A stretch of DNA of 32,563 nt from an uncultured Lachnospiraceae bacterium (GCA_910585715.1 CAJUEX010000039.1:1-32563); one strand, 5' to 3'. Counted from the stretch's first letter, positions 23,989 to 32,272 are shown. Numbers and translations: made by a program. Notes: a model not told the origin generated them from the sequence alone.

Positions 23989-24884
23989 ATGGAGAATAGG
24001 TTGATAGATGTTGGTCAGAATAACATTATGAACAATTTTGTTAAAACGGACTATATTTTAAAAGATATGTGTGGTATCATTAAATCATCACAGAAAGCTG
24101 CGTATCAGGCAGTTAATACAACTCTTGTTCAGCGAAACTGGCTTCTTGGATATCGAATTGCCAGTGAAAAGATGCAAGGAGAAGGACGAGCTAAGTATGG
24201 AGCATAAATCATAAAAAAACTCTCTAAAGAACTGTCGTCAGAATATGGAAAAGGCTTTACAAAATCTAATTTATACAGTTTTTACTCATTCTATAAGACT
24301 TATCCTGAGATTTTCCAGACAGTGTCTGGAAAATCTCAGAGGTTATTATCGTGGTCACATTATGCAGTATTATTACAGGTAAATGACGAAAAAGCTCGTG
24401 CATGGTATGAGAAAGAAGCTGTCGAACAAACTTGGAGAAAAGTATTCTTTCCAATTTGCAGAAATTCTTAATGGAACTTGGAAAAGGTTATGCTTTTGTG
24501 GCAAGACAGCAGCATATTCATACAGAGAAGCAGGATTATTTTATTGATCTTGTGTTTTATAATTATATTCTCAAATGCTTTGTACTGATAGACTTGAAAA
24601 TACAGAAAATCACACATCAGGATGTTGGGCAGATGGATATGTATATCCGTATGTATGATGAATTAAAGCGCAGCGATGGGGATAATCCCACAATTGGTAT
24701 TGTACTTTGTTCTGACACGGATGAGGATATTGCAAAGTATTCTGTGCTTCACGGTAATGAGCAGTTGTTTGCTTCTAAATATAAACTTTATTTGCCGACG
24801 GAAGAAGAATTGAGAGCAGAAATTGAGACACAGAAAGCGATATTTTACTTGCAGCAAAATGAGGGAAAAGGTACGGAGATATAA
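23989..24884 (+). pseudogene. DUF1016 / YhcG-like PDDEXK nuclease gene, disrupted
   Basis: The two ends are clearly DUF1016: an N-terminal part (TDYILKDMCGIIKSSQKAAY... LVQRNWLLGYRIASEKMQG) and the PDDEXK domain (GYAFVARQQHIHTEKQDYFIDLVFYN... FVLIDLK, then KYKLYLPTEEELRAEIETQ). Two lesions break it. A TAA at 24205-24207 replaces what is normally a Gln codon (YGA-stop-IIKKLS). An internal deletion near 24430 joins EAVEQTW directly to EKSILSNLQKFL in another frame, losing roughly 50 residues. The nuclease motif is intact in the downstream frame (150 codons, ATG at 24432), but that fragment lacks the N-terminal domain. DUF1016 proteins often sit with restriction-modification and other defence genes. 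Confidence 0.88.
24305..24339. repeat. Perfect 35-nt palindrome inside the DUF1016 pseudogene
   Basis: CTGAGATTTTCCAGACA (24305-24321) and TGTCTGGAAAATCTCAG (24323-24339) are perfect 17-bp inverted arms around a single G. It lies in the coding frame (PEIFQTVSGKSQ), so part of the sequence is simply conserved protein, but perfect symmetry over 35 nt is not expected by chance. Confidence 0.85.
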
Positions 24885-24923
24885 AATATTTCCAGCTAAG
24901 ATGAAGCAAATTAGGAGGTACGA

Positions 24924-26336
24924 ATGATGCCATTTTTTGAATTGATTAATGAAAAATTTTTTAACCCGTTTTGCTGCCGCAACAGAGAAGTATATATTGC
25001 ATGCATTGATCAGCTGATTGAAAAATCGAAAGAGATACCCGTTCTTTATGAGACAGATGCCAGGAATACATTGATTTTGTATCTGAAAAACTGTGAGTAT
25101 ACCATTGAAACGGAGAATATCGGGGAAGAGGTTGGCGGTGGAAAAAGTCCTCAGGAGAATGCATCTGCGATTCTGCGGTATTTTCGTATATGTGGTTGGA
25201 TTACACCCCAGGAAATCGGGCGCAGCGGAGATAATATTGCATCAGTGTCAGCTTATTGCAGGAAATTGCTTGATGCGATTCATAAAATATTTGACAGGGA
25301 CGCCAACGGTGCAATTACGAATCACATTTTTTCCATGTATGAGATTTTAAAATCTTCCTTTGTGAAGGACAGTGTTCGGGCGGTACGCCCTTACCTGAAC
25401 ATCTTAGTTCCGCTGGTGGAAAATGAGTGTGATTTAAAGAATGACCTGTTGATTCTGAAGGACAGCATTCGGGAGATTATGCGGACTGTATTAAAGATGG
25501 CGGATGCTAACAGCTTCGGGCAGTTTTTGATTAAGGATGAATTGCTGAACCGGTTTTTTAACGACTATTTTTTTATAAAAAGGAGCGGGATGATACCGTC
25601 TTACATAGCGGATATTGATCGAATGCTGCGAAAGCTGCGCTGCTCGGAACTTTATGACCGCATGGTTGAGGACTGTCAGCGAATCGAAAATTCGGAAGAG
25701 ACGCAGGCAAAGGAAAAAATCGATCGCCAGTTTGCGGAGCTGGATAGCTTTATTAATTTGGAATATGAGCAGGAAATGGGTTACATTGACCGGAAAATTA
25801 ACACATATTACAATCTGTATTCTACTAGAATGATGATGGTGCTCAGCAATAACATAAATTTGGAGCATGAATTAAACCGGCTTCTGATTTTTATGAAGAA
25901 CCTGGATGATGAGGACAGAGAAACGGTACTGCATCATCTATCGGAGGCGCACTGCCTGATGAGTGTGGGTTATATTGGAAAAAAGTCATTTGAGCGGCGG
26001 AAAAAGCCCAATCCGAACCGGAAAACGGCAGGTTTGTCTGTGAGCAGCCTGTCGGAAGAGGAACGGCAGCGTTTGACAGATGAACTGCTGTCCGAGACGC
26101 CGGATAGATATAGTGTGGAGAAGGTACAGAAGCATTTTGACCGACTGATGGGAGACAGGAAGAGAATCCGGGTTGAGGAGAGCGGAATTTGTACCAGAGA
26201 TGATGCGATTATGTTTGTTGCCAGTATGATATATTCGGGAACAGAAGGATTTCACTATGAGGTGGAACTCGGTGATGGAATGGTAGAGACAGAGGTTGCA
26301 AGAATTCGTAAAGTAACTGTGAAGAGGAGAGAATAA
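24924..26336 (+). CDS. jetA: Wadjet subunit JetA (DUF5716 type; kleisin-like)
   Basis: The 470-residue protein begins FFELINEKFFNPFCCRNREVY, the pattern of DUF5716/JetA, and is mostly helical with charged coiled segments (about 260-310, AKEKIDRQFAELDSF). In Wadjet, an SMC-like complex that recognises and cleaves small closed circular DNA such as plasmids, JetA is the kleisin bridging the JetC ATPase heads. AGGAGG (24913-24918) lies 5 nt before the first ATG and 8 nt before the second (24927); either may be used. It is followed by jetB with a TAATG overlap. The gene set and this JetA family point to type III Wadjet, an inference from family knowledge. Confidence 0.88.
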   Translation: MMPFFELINEKFFNPFCCRNREVYIACIDQLIEKSKEIPVLYETDARNTLILYLKNCEYTIETENIGEEVGGGKSPQENASAILRYFRICGWITPQEIGRSGDNIASVSAYCRKLLDAIHKIFDRDANGAITNHIFSMYEILKSSFVKDSVRAVRPYLNILVPLVENECDLKNDLLILKDSIREIMRTVLKMADANSFGQFLIKDELLNRFFNDYFFIKRSGMIPSYIADIDRMLRKLRCSELYDRMVEDCQRIENSEETQAKEKIDRQFAELDSFINLEYEQEMGYIDRKINTYYNLYSTRMMMVLSNNINLEHELNRLLIFMKNLDDEDRETVLHHLSEAHCLMSVGYIGKKSFERRKKPNPNRKTAGLSVSSLSEEERQRLTDELLSETPDRYSVEKVQKHFDRLMGDRKRIRVEESGICTRDDAIMFVASMIYSGTEGFHYEVELGDGMVETEVARIRKVTVKRRE

Positions 26337-26998
26337 TGAGTGATATTCGTTTGCAGATTTCTGTAAAGGAAGAGAGTATGAATTTGTTTAAACGGAGCAT
26401 ACGAAAGCTTCTGGAATCGACTTTCATTCTTCAAAGCAAGGATGAAAAATTGTATCAGTTTGTCTCCAGAGAATCGAACCGGCAGGATATTTCCGAGTAT
26501 CTTCGAATGATAGGATTTGATGTGATTGTCGATGAGAAGACCGGCGTGTGTATGCTTATAGCCAGCGAGGAGGATGCAGAAACAGTGGGGCTGAAACGCG
26601 CCAATGTGGTAACATTTACGACATTACAATACCATCTTTTGCTGGTGCTCTGGAAGGTCTATCTGGAAAATCTCGGTTATAATGAAGGGAATTTTGTGAC
26701 GAAAGGAGACTTGATTGATAAAATCAAATCCTATGGTCTGCCATTAGTGCGTACAGAGCTGAATGCAGCCTTTCGTCTGTTCAAAAAATACAGTTTAATT
26801 AATTTCAATGAAGATGAAGAAGGGGAGGATATGAAGATTGAACTGTACCCCTCCCTGCAGTTTGGATGGGACATTCCGCAGTTTCAGATGGTTGTGAAAG
26901 AATATCTGAAGGAAACACCGGAGGATGAAGAAGTGCAAAGGGATGAGGATTTTGCAGCCCAGGTAAACCCGGAGGACTTCGAGGAGGAAGAGGGATGA
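26336..26998 (+). CDS. jetB: Wadjet subunit JetB (DUF6063 type; MukE-like)
   Basis: The 220-residue protein has winged-helix character: NVVTFTTLQYHLLLVLWKVYL and GDLIDKIKSYGLPLVRTELN, then a strand-turn-strand KKYSLINFNEDEEG. It ends in a strongly acidic tail (PEDEEVQRDEDF... EEEEG). JetB is the KITE/MukE-like partner of JetA. Its ATG shares a base with the jetA stop (TAATG), and its own stop overlaps the natural jetC start as ATGA at 26995-26998. The assignment rests on position, size and my recollection of DUF6063. Confidence 0.82.
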   Translation: MSDIRLQISVKEESMNLFKRSIRKLLESTFILQSKDEKLYQFVSRESNRQDISEYLRMIGFDVIVDEKTGVCMLIASEEDAETVGLKRANVVTFTTLQYHLLLVLWKVYLENLGYNEGNFVTKGDLIDKIKSYGLPLVRTELNAAFRLFKKYSLINFNEDEEGEDMKIELYPSLQFGWDIPQFQMVVKEYLKETPEDEEVQRDEDFAAQVNPEDFEEEEG

Positions 26999-27045
26999 TA
27001 GCACTTAAAAAAGTCCGATTAATTGGTACGGTTTTTCAAATGTGA
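26995..27045 (+). other. Out-of-frame N-terminus of jetC (natural start codon, 16 codons then stop)
   Basis: An ATG at 26995, in ATGA overlap with the jetB stop and preceded by GAGGAGGAAGAGGG, begins MIALKKVRLI, exactly as JetC/SMC-like N-termini do. The frame then reads GTVFQM and stops at 27043-27045. The expected continuation INWYGFSNVTAP is present but in another frame from 27018. Loss of four bases from a TTAA-type repeat at about 27016-27023 would explain it. The GTG at 27042 overlaps the stop as GTGA, which could allow re-initiation. Confidence 0.7.
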
Positions 27046-30000
27046 CGGCGCCGATTGGTTTTTTTACTCTGATTGCTGGAAGAAATGGAAACGGAAAATC
27101 AGCCATGTTGGATGCCGTCAAGTATATGGCCTACGGAGACACGGTATTTAATAAATCATCGGAAAGCAAGGGGAGCCGGACGTTATCTTCTTATACAAGG
27201 GGACTACTGGACGCTACGGCAGGCACTTATATGCGTCCGGCAGATCGAGTACCGAATGTATACAGCCATATTGTACTGGAGTATTTTGATGATGTGGAGG
27301 AGAAATCCTTTGTACTGGGAGCGGTGATTGAGACAAATGCGGCGAATAATTGCCAGACATATCGGTATGTGGCGGATCGGTTTTCGCTGGATCAGATGGA
27401 ACACACTTATAAAGAAGAAGGACTTGATATTCCTTTTAGTGCATCAATGCTTCAGAAGAAATACAGGCTGACGCTTTTGAACCGGGAGCAGGGACTTCCC
27501 CGTTTTATGCAGATTACAGGCCTGAAGCTGAATCTGGGACAGATGCCGACGTATCTACGGAAATTGCGGGGAATCATGTCTTATGATCCGAATGCCAAAA
27601 TTGACCAGTTTATCCGTGAAAGTGTTTTGGAAGAGCGGAATGTGGATTTTAAGAAACTGATTGAAGCGAAAGAGAATATTGAGCAGCTGAATGATAATTT
27701 TAATATGATTCAGGAGGAAATCAGCGAACTGGATTGCGTATTGGGAGAATACGATGCGTGGGAAAATAAGAGTAATCGTCTGTTGGCCGATGATATTCGT
27801 ATTGTGTATAGGAACATGAAAGCTCTGAAAGAGGAAATTGAAAAACAGAATACAGAGCGGGAGCGGGCACAGAGAACCATAGAAGACGCTGCAGAAAATC
27901 TGAAGATTCTGGAGATTCGAAAACGAGATGTGGAAAAAAGACTGATTAAGGCAAATATAAATCTGGAAAGTCTGGACAGTATGCGTATGATTACCCAGGA
28001 AAAGGAAAGGTTAGAAAAGCTGGAGGAAGATAGGGGAGCCTTGCTTGAAAAATGCAGGGATTTGGAACAGTTTCAAACGGTTGTCAGTGAAATCATGAAC
28101 CGGTTTTTCGAGAAGGCGGAGCAAATTGCGGACAGGGATATTCTGGCTTCTTTGTGCGGATACGAATATACTGCCTCGCAGAAAGCATTGGCTGTTGCAG
28201 TAATGAAGCAGAAGACAGATTTGGCTTATGATGAAATTGTGAAACAGATTTTCAGCGTGGAAAGTGATATCAAGGAACTGGAGAGAGGACTGGATACGCA
28301 GAACCGGATTTTGGAGGAGTGTAAAAGGCATCAAAATACGTATAGACAAATTCCGGAGTATGTGGGGTTAAAAGATCAGATTAACCGGGAACTGGAGAGG
28401 AGAAAAATATCTGCACGGGCGCAGTTTGCCTGCGAGTATGTGATTGGTCTTGAGGATGAGGCATGGAGGAATGCGATTGAAGCGTTTTTAGGCTCCCGTC
28501 GCTATACGATTTTGGTGGATCCGGAGTATTATGATATTGCGGATGATGTGCTTAATGGGTCCGAATATCGGTATGCCCACTTGTTTAATACAAAGCTTTT
28601 AATGAACCGTGATGTAAAGGTGGAGGAGGACTCTGTGGTGTCCATGCTGCAGATTAAGAATCCGGTGGCGAAGCGTTATTTTGAATTTCAGCTTGGCAGG
28701 ATGCACGCCGTACCTCTGGAAAAAGTGCGCATGTATGAAAATGCAATTTCCAAAGAAGGACGTGTGACAGTCGCCATGGACGGCTATTTTCTGCGGTTTG
28801 ACAGGATTCGTTCGTATTATCTGGGTCAGAAGACCTTTGAGCTGAACCGGATTCAGGCGCAGAAGGAAATTTTGCGCCTTCAGGAGGAAAAAAAGGAGAA
28901 ACTGTCCACTAAGAACGAATTGTTGGGACAAAAGAGCATTTTGACACAGAACAAAGAATTTTTTCGGGAATATGATTATGACGCCCATTCAAAATATCAG
29001 AGATTGTCCGGAGAGGTCAAAGAATCTAAGGTACAGCTGGAACGTCTACAGAAGGCGCAGGCAGACAATCAGGAGTATATTGAACTGAATGAGACCGTAG
29101 GACGCCTTGTAGAGGAACAGAAAGCAATCGGCGAAGAATATGCAAAAAATGTCCAAATAGATAGCGAACATAAGACAGTAATTGTGCGCTGTGAAGATAG
29201 GATAAAAGATAAGACGGGAAAATTGGAGGAGCAGGAAAAACAGTATAAGGAATATCAGATTGAACATTATACGGTTGTACAGAAAACCGTGGAGGCCTAT
29301 GAGAAATATCTGGAAAATGGAAGAAAAGGACCGGGCGGACTGTTGGCCGATGAGACCAGAGGGCGTATCCGAAGGAGTATAGAGCAGCATAAAAGCAGTC
29401 TGATGCAGCTGCAGGCTGATTATAATGCAAAACATTCCGGCAATATGCTGCCCAGAGGGACGGAAGGGCGCAGTCAGTATGCAACCAGACGGGAGCGTAT
29501 CTGGATGGATAATCTTCAGGAGATTCGGCAGAAGCTGGAGGAGCAGACCCGCCGCTATGAAGATATATTCAAAAATGAATTTGTGTTGACGATTCTGAAT
29601 TCCTGTGAAAGGGCCAGAGATGATCTGAAACAAATTAACAGAGAACTGGCTAACCTAAATTTTACTGCAAAATATGAGTTTGATGTTCACTATGTGCGGG
29701 ACGGTTCAGAATATGCAAAGATTATCGAATATGCCCGGTTTCTGGACGAGCGGGAGCAGCTTGGAGGCAGTGCAGAGGGACAAATGACCTTTGGAATGCT
29801 GACGACAGTGTCCGACGAAGAAGGGAAGCAGCTGGAGAAAGAGATGAAACGGATTGTGAATCGAATCATCAAAAAAAACAGCGAGGAGGTCATATCTCGG
29901 TTTGCGGATTATCGGAATTACATGACATATGAGATTCTGATCACAAATCAGGTTCTGAATCGGGCGAAGCTGTCCCGGCAGACAGGTTTTAACTCCGGCG

Positions 30001-30308
30001 CGGAGGTGCAGATTCCCTATCTTTTGATTTTGGCCTCGGCTCTTCTTCTGATATATAATCAGCGGACCAATTCAACGCGCCTTGTCTTTATTGATGAGCC
30101 GTTCGCTAAGATGGATCCGGGTAATGTAAAACTGATGTTGGATTTTTTGCGTTCGCAGCGGCTTCAGGTAATTTTCTGTTCGCCGGATAAGACGGATTCC
30201 ATCGGAAATGAGTGCGAGGTGATTCTTCCAGCGCTTCGTGTGGCAGCGGACAGAATGGAACTTGGTATCGTGCAGTTTCATGAGGAGAAAGCATATGGAA
30301 ACTTATGA
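27042..30308 (+). CDS. jetC: Wadjet SMC-like ATPase JetC (N-terminus lost to an apparent frameshift)
   Basis: The main frame gives 1088 residues from a GTG at 27042. Walker A is GRNGNGKS (13-20), and long coiled coils run through about 200-330 and 600-820. The C-terminal ATPase half has the FIDEPFAKMDP Walker B region and VIFCSP. JetC is the MukB/SMC-like motor that extrudes DNA loops before JetD cuts. Starting at 27042 would put Walker A at residue 13 and delete the first ATPase strand; no ribosome-binding site precedes this GTG. The missing strand (INWYGFSNV) is encoded just upstream in the same frame, but an in-frame TAA at 27006 blocks extension. The gene is otherwise intact and overlaps jetD by 14 nt. 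Activity depends on frameshifting, re-initiation or reversion. Confidence 0.85.
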   Translation: MTAPIGFFTLIAGRNGNGKSAMLDAVKYMAYGDTVFNKSSESKGSRTLSSYTRGLLDATAGTYMRPADRVPNVYSHIVLEYFDDVEEKSFVLGAVIETNAANNCQTYRYVADRFSLDQMEHTYKEEGLDIPFSASMLQKKYRLTLLNREQGLPRFMQITGLKLNLGQMPTYLRKLRGIMSYDPNAKIDQFIRESVLEERNVDFKKLIEAKENIEQLNDNFNMIQEEISELDCVLGEYDAWENKSNRLLADDIRIVYRNMKALKEEIEKQNTERERAQRTIEDAAENLKILEIRKRDVEKRLIKANINLESLDSMRMITQEKERLEKLEEDRGALLEKCRDLEQFQTVVSEIMNRFFEKAEQIADRDILASLCGYEYTASQKALAVAVMKQKTDLAYDEIVKQIFSVESDIKELERGLDTQNRILEECKRHQNTYRQIPEYVGLKDQINRELERRKISARAQFACEYVIGLEDEAWRNAIEAFLGSRRYTILVDPEYYDIADDVLNGSEYRYAHLFNTKLLMNRDVKVEEDSVVSMLQIKNPVAKRYFEFQLGRMHAVPLEKVRMYENAISKEGRVTVAMDGYFLRFDRIRSYYLGQKTFELNRIQAQKEILRLQEEKKEKLSTKNELLGQKSILTQNKEFFREYDYDAHSKYQRLSGEVKESKVQLERLQKAQADNQEYIELNETVGRLVEEQKAIGEEYAKNVQIDSEHKTVIVRCEDRIKDKTGKLEEQEKQYKEYQIEHYTVVQKTVEAYEKYLENGRKGPGGLLADETRGRIRRSIEQHKSSLMQLQADYNAKHSGNMLPRGTEGRSQYATRRERIWMDNLQEIRQKLEEQTRRYEDIFKNEFVLTILNSCERARDDLKQINRELANLNFTAKYEFDVHYVRDGSEYAKIIEYARFLDEREQLGGSAEGQMTFGMLTTVSDEEGKQLEKEMKRIVNRIIKKNSEEVISRFADYRNYMTYEILITNQVLNRAKLSRQTGFNSGAEVQIPYLLILASALLLIYNQRTNSTRLVFIDEPFAKMDPGNVKLMLDFLRSQRLQVIFCSPDKTDSIGNECEVILPALRVAADRMELGIVQFHEEKAYGNL

Positions 30309-31539
30309 AAAAAAGTTGCTTGTAGCATTGGTGGAGAAATATCGGAAAAGTAAAAAGGACAGCGGAATAAATGTGATTACCAGGCGCACCCGGATAACAC
30401 CAGACAAGCTGTATAAAGCATACAAACAAAATGACGCTGATTTGGAAAAGATCGAAGCAGTAAACCAGGCGGTCTATCGATGCAGGGAGAGAGGCTTTCT
30501 GACCTTTGAGCAGGAAGGATTCAGCAATGAAATCCGCACAATCTATCTGGTAGATGAGAAGATTGAGGAGATTGAGCGGTATTTGGAGGAAACGTATCAG
30601 TTTGAGTCTAGGTATGCAATGAAACGGCGTTTTGAGGAACTGATTGCTGCATATGAAAACGGCTCCTCTGCTGCTGGTTACGAGTGTGGGAAGCTGAGGC
30701 AGCTGCTGGAGAAGAATCAGATTCCGCAGAACTACCTGCAACTGCAAGATATGCTGAAGGCGCTTGTATTTATTGAAAAGAATGAAAGAGAATTGTTTCT
30801 TCGGGAAGCATCCATGCTGATATATGGGGATTCTAAATATCTGGAAGAAAATGCGTTATATCTGGTGTGCCGAGCACTTCGGGAATATTTGGAACGGCCC
30901 TGTCAGGAAGATGAACTGGAAGATGAGATTTTGGAGGAGTATCATATTGTGCGGGAAAGACAGAAACTTTGTCTGAAGGGCAATATGACCATTCGAATAG
31001 CAGGAAGAGAACTGGATCTTGGAGCATTTGCAGACGGCGTGGAATTTTTTGCAGACGAATTGAAGCGGTTGGAATGGATTAATATCCGTACACGTCGTTT
31101 TATGACGGTTGAAAACCGGACGTCCTGGCTTCGGCTGAAAATCCCGGATGTAGCACTGCTTTATCTCGGTGGATATTGCGTACGCTCTCAAAGGGATTTC
31201 CTTAAAAAGGTTTGTTGTGACAATCCAGAACTCACTTTTTGGCATTTCGGGGACATGGATGCAGGCGGCTTTTATATCCATGAGCACTTGTGCCGGATAA
31301 CGGGGATTCCGTTTCGATTGTATCGAATGTCACGAAAGGAACTGGAAAATCCGCATTTCCAATCTAGCCTGCGCCCATTGACACAGCAGGATCAAATTAG
31401 ATTAAAGTCACTGGAGAGACAGGAAACATACCGGGAACTGGTCACATATATGTTGGAACAGAATGTGAAGCTGGAGCAGGAAATTGTGAGTTTTTATGGG
31501 ACAGAGAATGAGAATATGGAAGAATATTTTGTTTGCTAA
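30295..31539 (+). CDS. jetD: Wadjet nuclease subunit JetD (Toprim-fold)
   Basis: The 414-residue protein has an N-terminal winged-helix/arm region and a C-terminal Toprim-like domain: the acidic Glu273 in VENRTSW and the DxD pair Asp320/Asp322 in HFGDMDAGG, the metal-binding residues of topoisomerase VI-like nucleases. JetD cleaves DNA once the SMC motor has identified a small circle. I chose the ATG at 30295 with AGGAG 7 nt upstream; the frame extends to 30238 but would only lengthen the overlap with jetC. All three acidic residues are present and no lesion is visible, so the nuclease should be competent. Confidence 0.88.
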   Translation: METYEKKLLVALVEKYRKSKKDSGINVITRRTRITPDKLYKAYKQNDADLEKIEAVNQAVYRCRERGFLTFEQEGFSNEIRTIYLVDEKIEEIERYLEETYQFESRYAMKRRFEELIAAYENGSSAAGYECGKLRQLLEKNQIPQNYLQLQDMLKALVFIEKNERELFLREASMLIYGDSKYLEENALYLVCRALREYLERPCQEDELEDEILEEYHIVRERQKLCLKGNMTIRIAGRELDLGAFADGVEFFADELKRLEWINIRTRRFMTVENRTSWLRLKIPDVALLYLGGYCVRSQRDFLKKVCCDNPELTFWHFGDMDAGGFYIHEHLCRITGIPFRLYRMSRKELENPHFQSSLRPLTQQDQIRLKSLERQETYRELVTYMLEQNVKLEQEIVSFYGTENENMEEYFVC

Positions 31540-31780
31540 GTTACTTGAAGAGGTTAGAAGAAAAGTGATATGATTCCTTTGCAGGAAATATCAGATTGGC
31601 TGCATACAATAATGCTATTGAAGGTTATTTACTACACCATTTGCCCATAAATTTGCGTAGATTTATAAAGAAATGCGTGAGTTTGGAGCAAAACACAAAA
31701 AATGAAAAAGTGCCTAAAGGCTTGAAATATCAAGGTTTGAAATATCAAGGTTTGAAGGCTTATGAAAGGATATAAGAGAT
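31540..31780 (+). other. Spacer after jetD with an orphan open frame and 15-bp tandem repeat
   Basis: A frame without any ATG is open from 31569 to 31775 and reads RLAAYNNAIEGYLLHHLPIN, RRFIKKCVSLEQNTKNEKV, then GLKYQGLKYQGLKAYERI. The repeated GLKYQ is a perfect 15-bp tandem duplication (31722-31736, 31737-31751). It may be the 3' end of a gene whose front was lost when the island was assembled. I do not recognise the family. No terminator for jetD is evident. Confidence 0.35.
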
Positions 31781-31936
31781 ATGATTAAAATATTATTTGT
31801 CTGCCACGGCAGCACGTCGGGTAGCTGGGAATTAGCGGCACTTGTGGGCAGAACGGGGCAAATCGCGGCAGTTAGGAAAGTGGGTTACTACGGTTTTACT
31901 ACGAGTGAGGAAACGAAAAAAGAGCCCTTATTTTAA
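31781..31936 (+). pseudogene. Chimeric stub: low-molecular-weight tyrosine phosphatase 5' end joined to foreign sequence
   Basis: The 51-codon frame starts MIKILFVCHG, the exact opening of low-molecular-weight protein tyrosine phosphatases, whose active-site loop continues NICRS. Here it turns into STSGSWELAALVGRTGQ and ends GYYGFTTSEETKKEPLF, with no catalytic Arg. The homology ends within the codons for CHG at about 31810. The simplest reading is that a mobile element inserted in the phosphatase gene and the rest of that gene lies beyond its other end. AAAGG precedes the ATG, so the short peptide may still be made. Confidence 0.6.
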
Positions 31937-31948
31937 GCCCTTTTTTCG
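31914..31948. terminator. Possible bidirectional terminator at the element edge
   Basis: CGAAAAAAG (31914-31922) pairs with CTTTTTTCG (31940-31948) over 9 bp with a 17-nt loop. It sits between the end of the chimeric stub (plus) and the end of the minus-strand gene at 31952, where transcription from both sides would meet. The stem is A/T-rich, so strength is uncertain. Confidence 0.35.
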
Positions 31949-31951
31949 CGA

Positions 31952-32272
31952 TTATGCACTTGGTTTTATTTTCTTAGGATGCCTGCTGTGGCTCTGCAAA
32001 CAGGCTTTTTCCAAAAGCATCTCTTTGCAGTCAGAATAGCCGAGTAAGTAGGCGAGCATCCCATACCGGGAGCCGAGCGCATTCTGCTCGCTGACGTAGC
32101 TGTCTATCAGCAGCCGGGCTTCCTTCGACAGATCCATTTTATCCAGCTTGTCGGAGTATTCGTCCGATTTCCGGATGCTCGCCTGATATTCCCCGTCACG
32201 GTTTGTGATGCCATTCATGACACTGTTCATGCGGAGGCCCATCAACTGGTACAATGCAGGTTCCATTCCCAT
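31952..32272 (-). CDS. Small mobile-element-type protein of unknown function
   Basis: The 106-residue protein (MGMEPALYQLMGLRMNSVMN... EARLLIDSYVSEQNALGSRYGMLAYLLGYSDC) is helical and charged. Its general pattern resembles the small DUF6809-type proteins common on clostridial integrative elements, but I am not sure it belongs to that family. The ATG at 32272 has GGAGG (complement of 32279-32283) 6 nt upstream; a longer frame to 32326 lacks a site. It points toward the chromosome junction. Its last 15 codons overlap a plus-strand hairpin GCCTG/CAGGC followed by TTTTT (31981-32010). Confidence 0.6.
   Translation of the reverse strand: MGMEPALYQLMGLRMNSVMNGITNRDGEYQASIRKSDEYSDKLDKMDLSKEARLLIDSYVSEQNALGSRYGMLAYLLGYSDCKEMLLEKACLQSHSRHPKKIKPSA

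Noticed and set aside
27006..27014. Programmed -1 frameshift at AAAAAAG in jetC
   Set aside because: The zero-frame codons are CTT AAA AAA GTC, so the heptamer is not in the phase of the classical A AAA AAG slippery site, and a slip here would give SP instead of VRL before INWYG. A 4-nt deletion fits the family N-terminus better, although slippage cannot be excluded.
31722..31756. Short CRISPR-like array
   Set aside because: The 15-bp units are directly abutting, with no spacers, and only two full copies exist.
31842..32039. 65-codon plus-strand frame at the element edge
   Set aside because: Overlaps both the chimeric stub and the minus-strand gene, lacks a ribosome-binding site and reads through a terminator-like hairpin.
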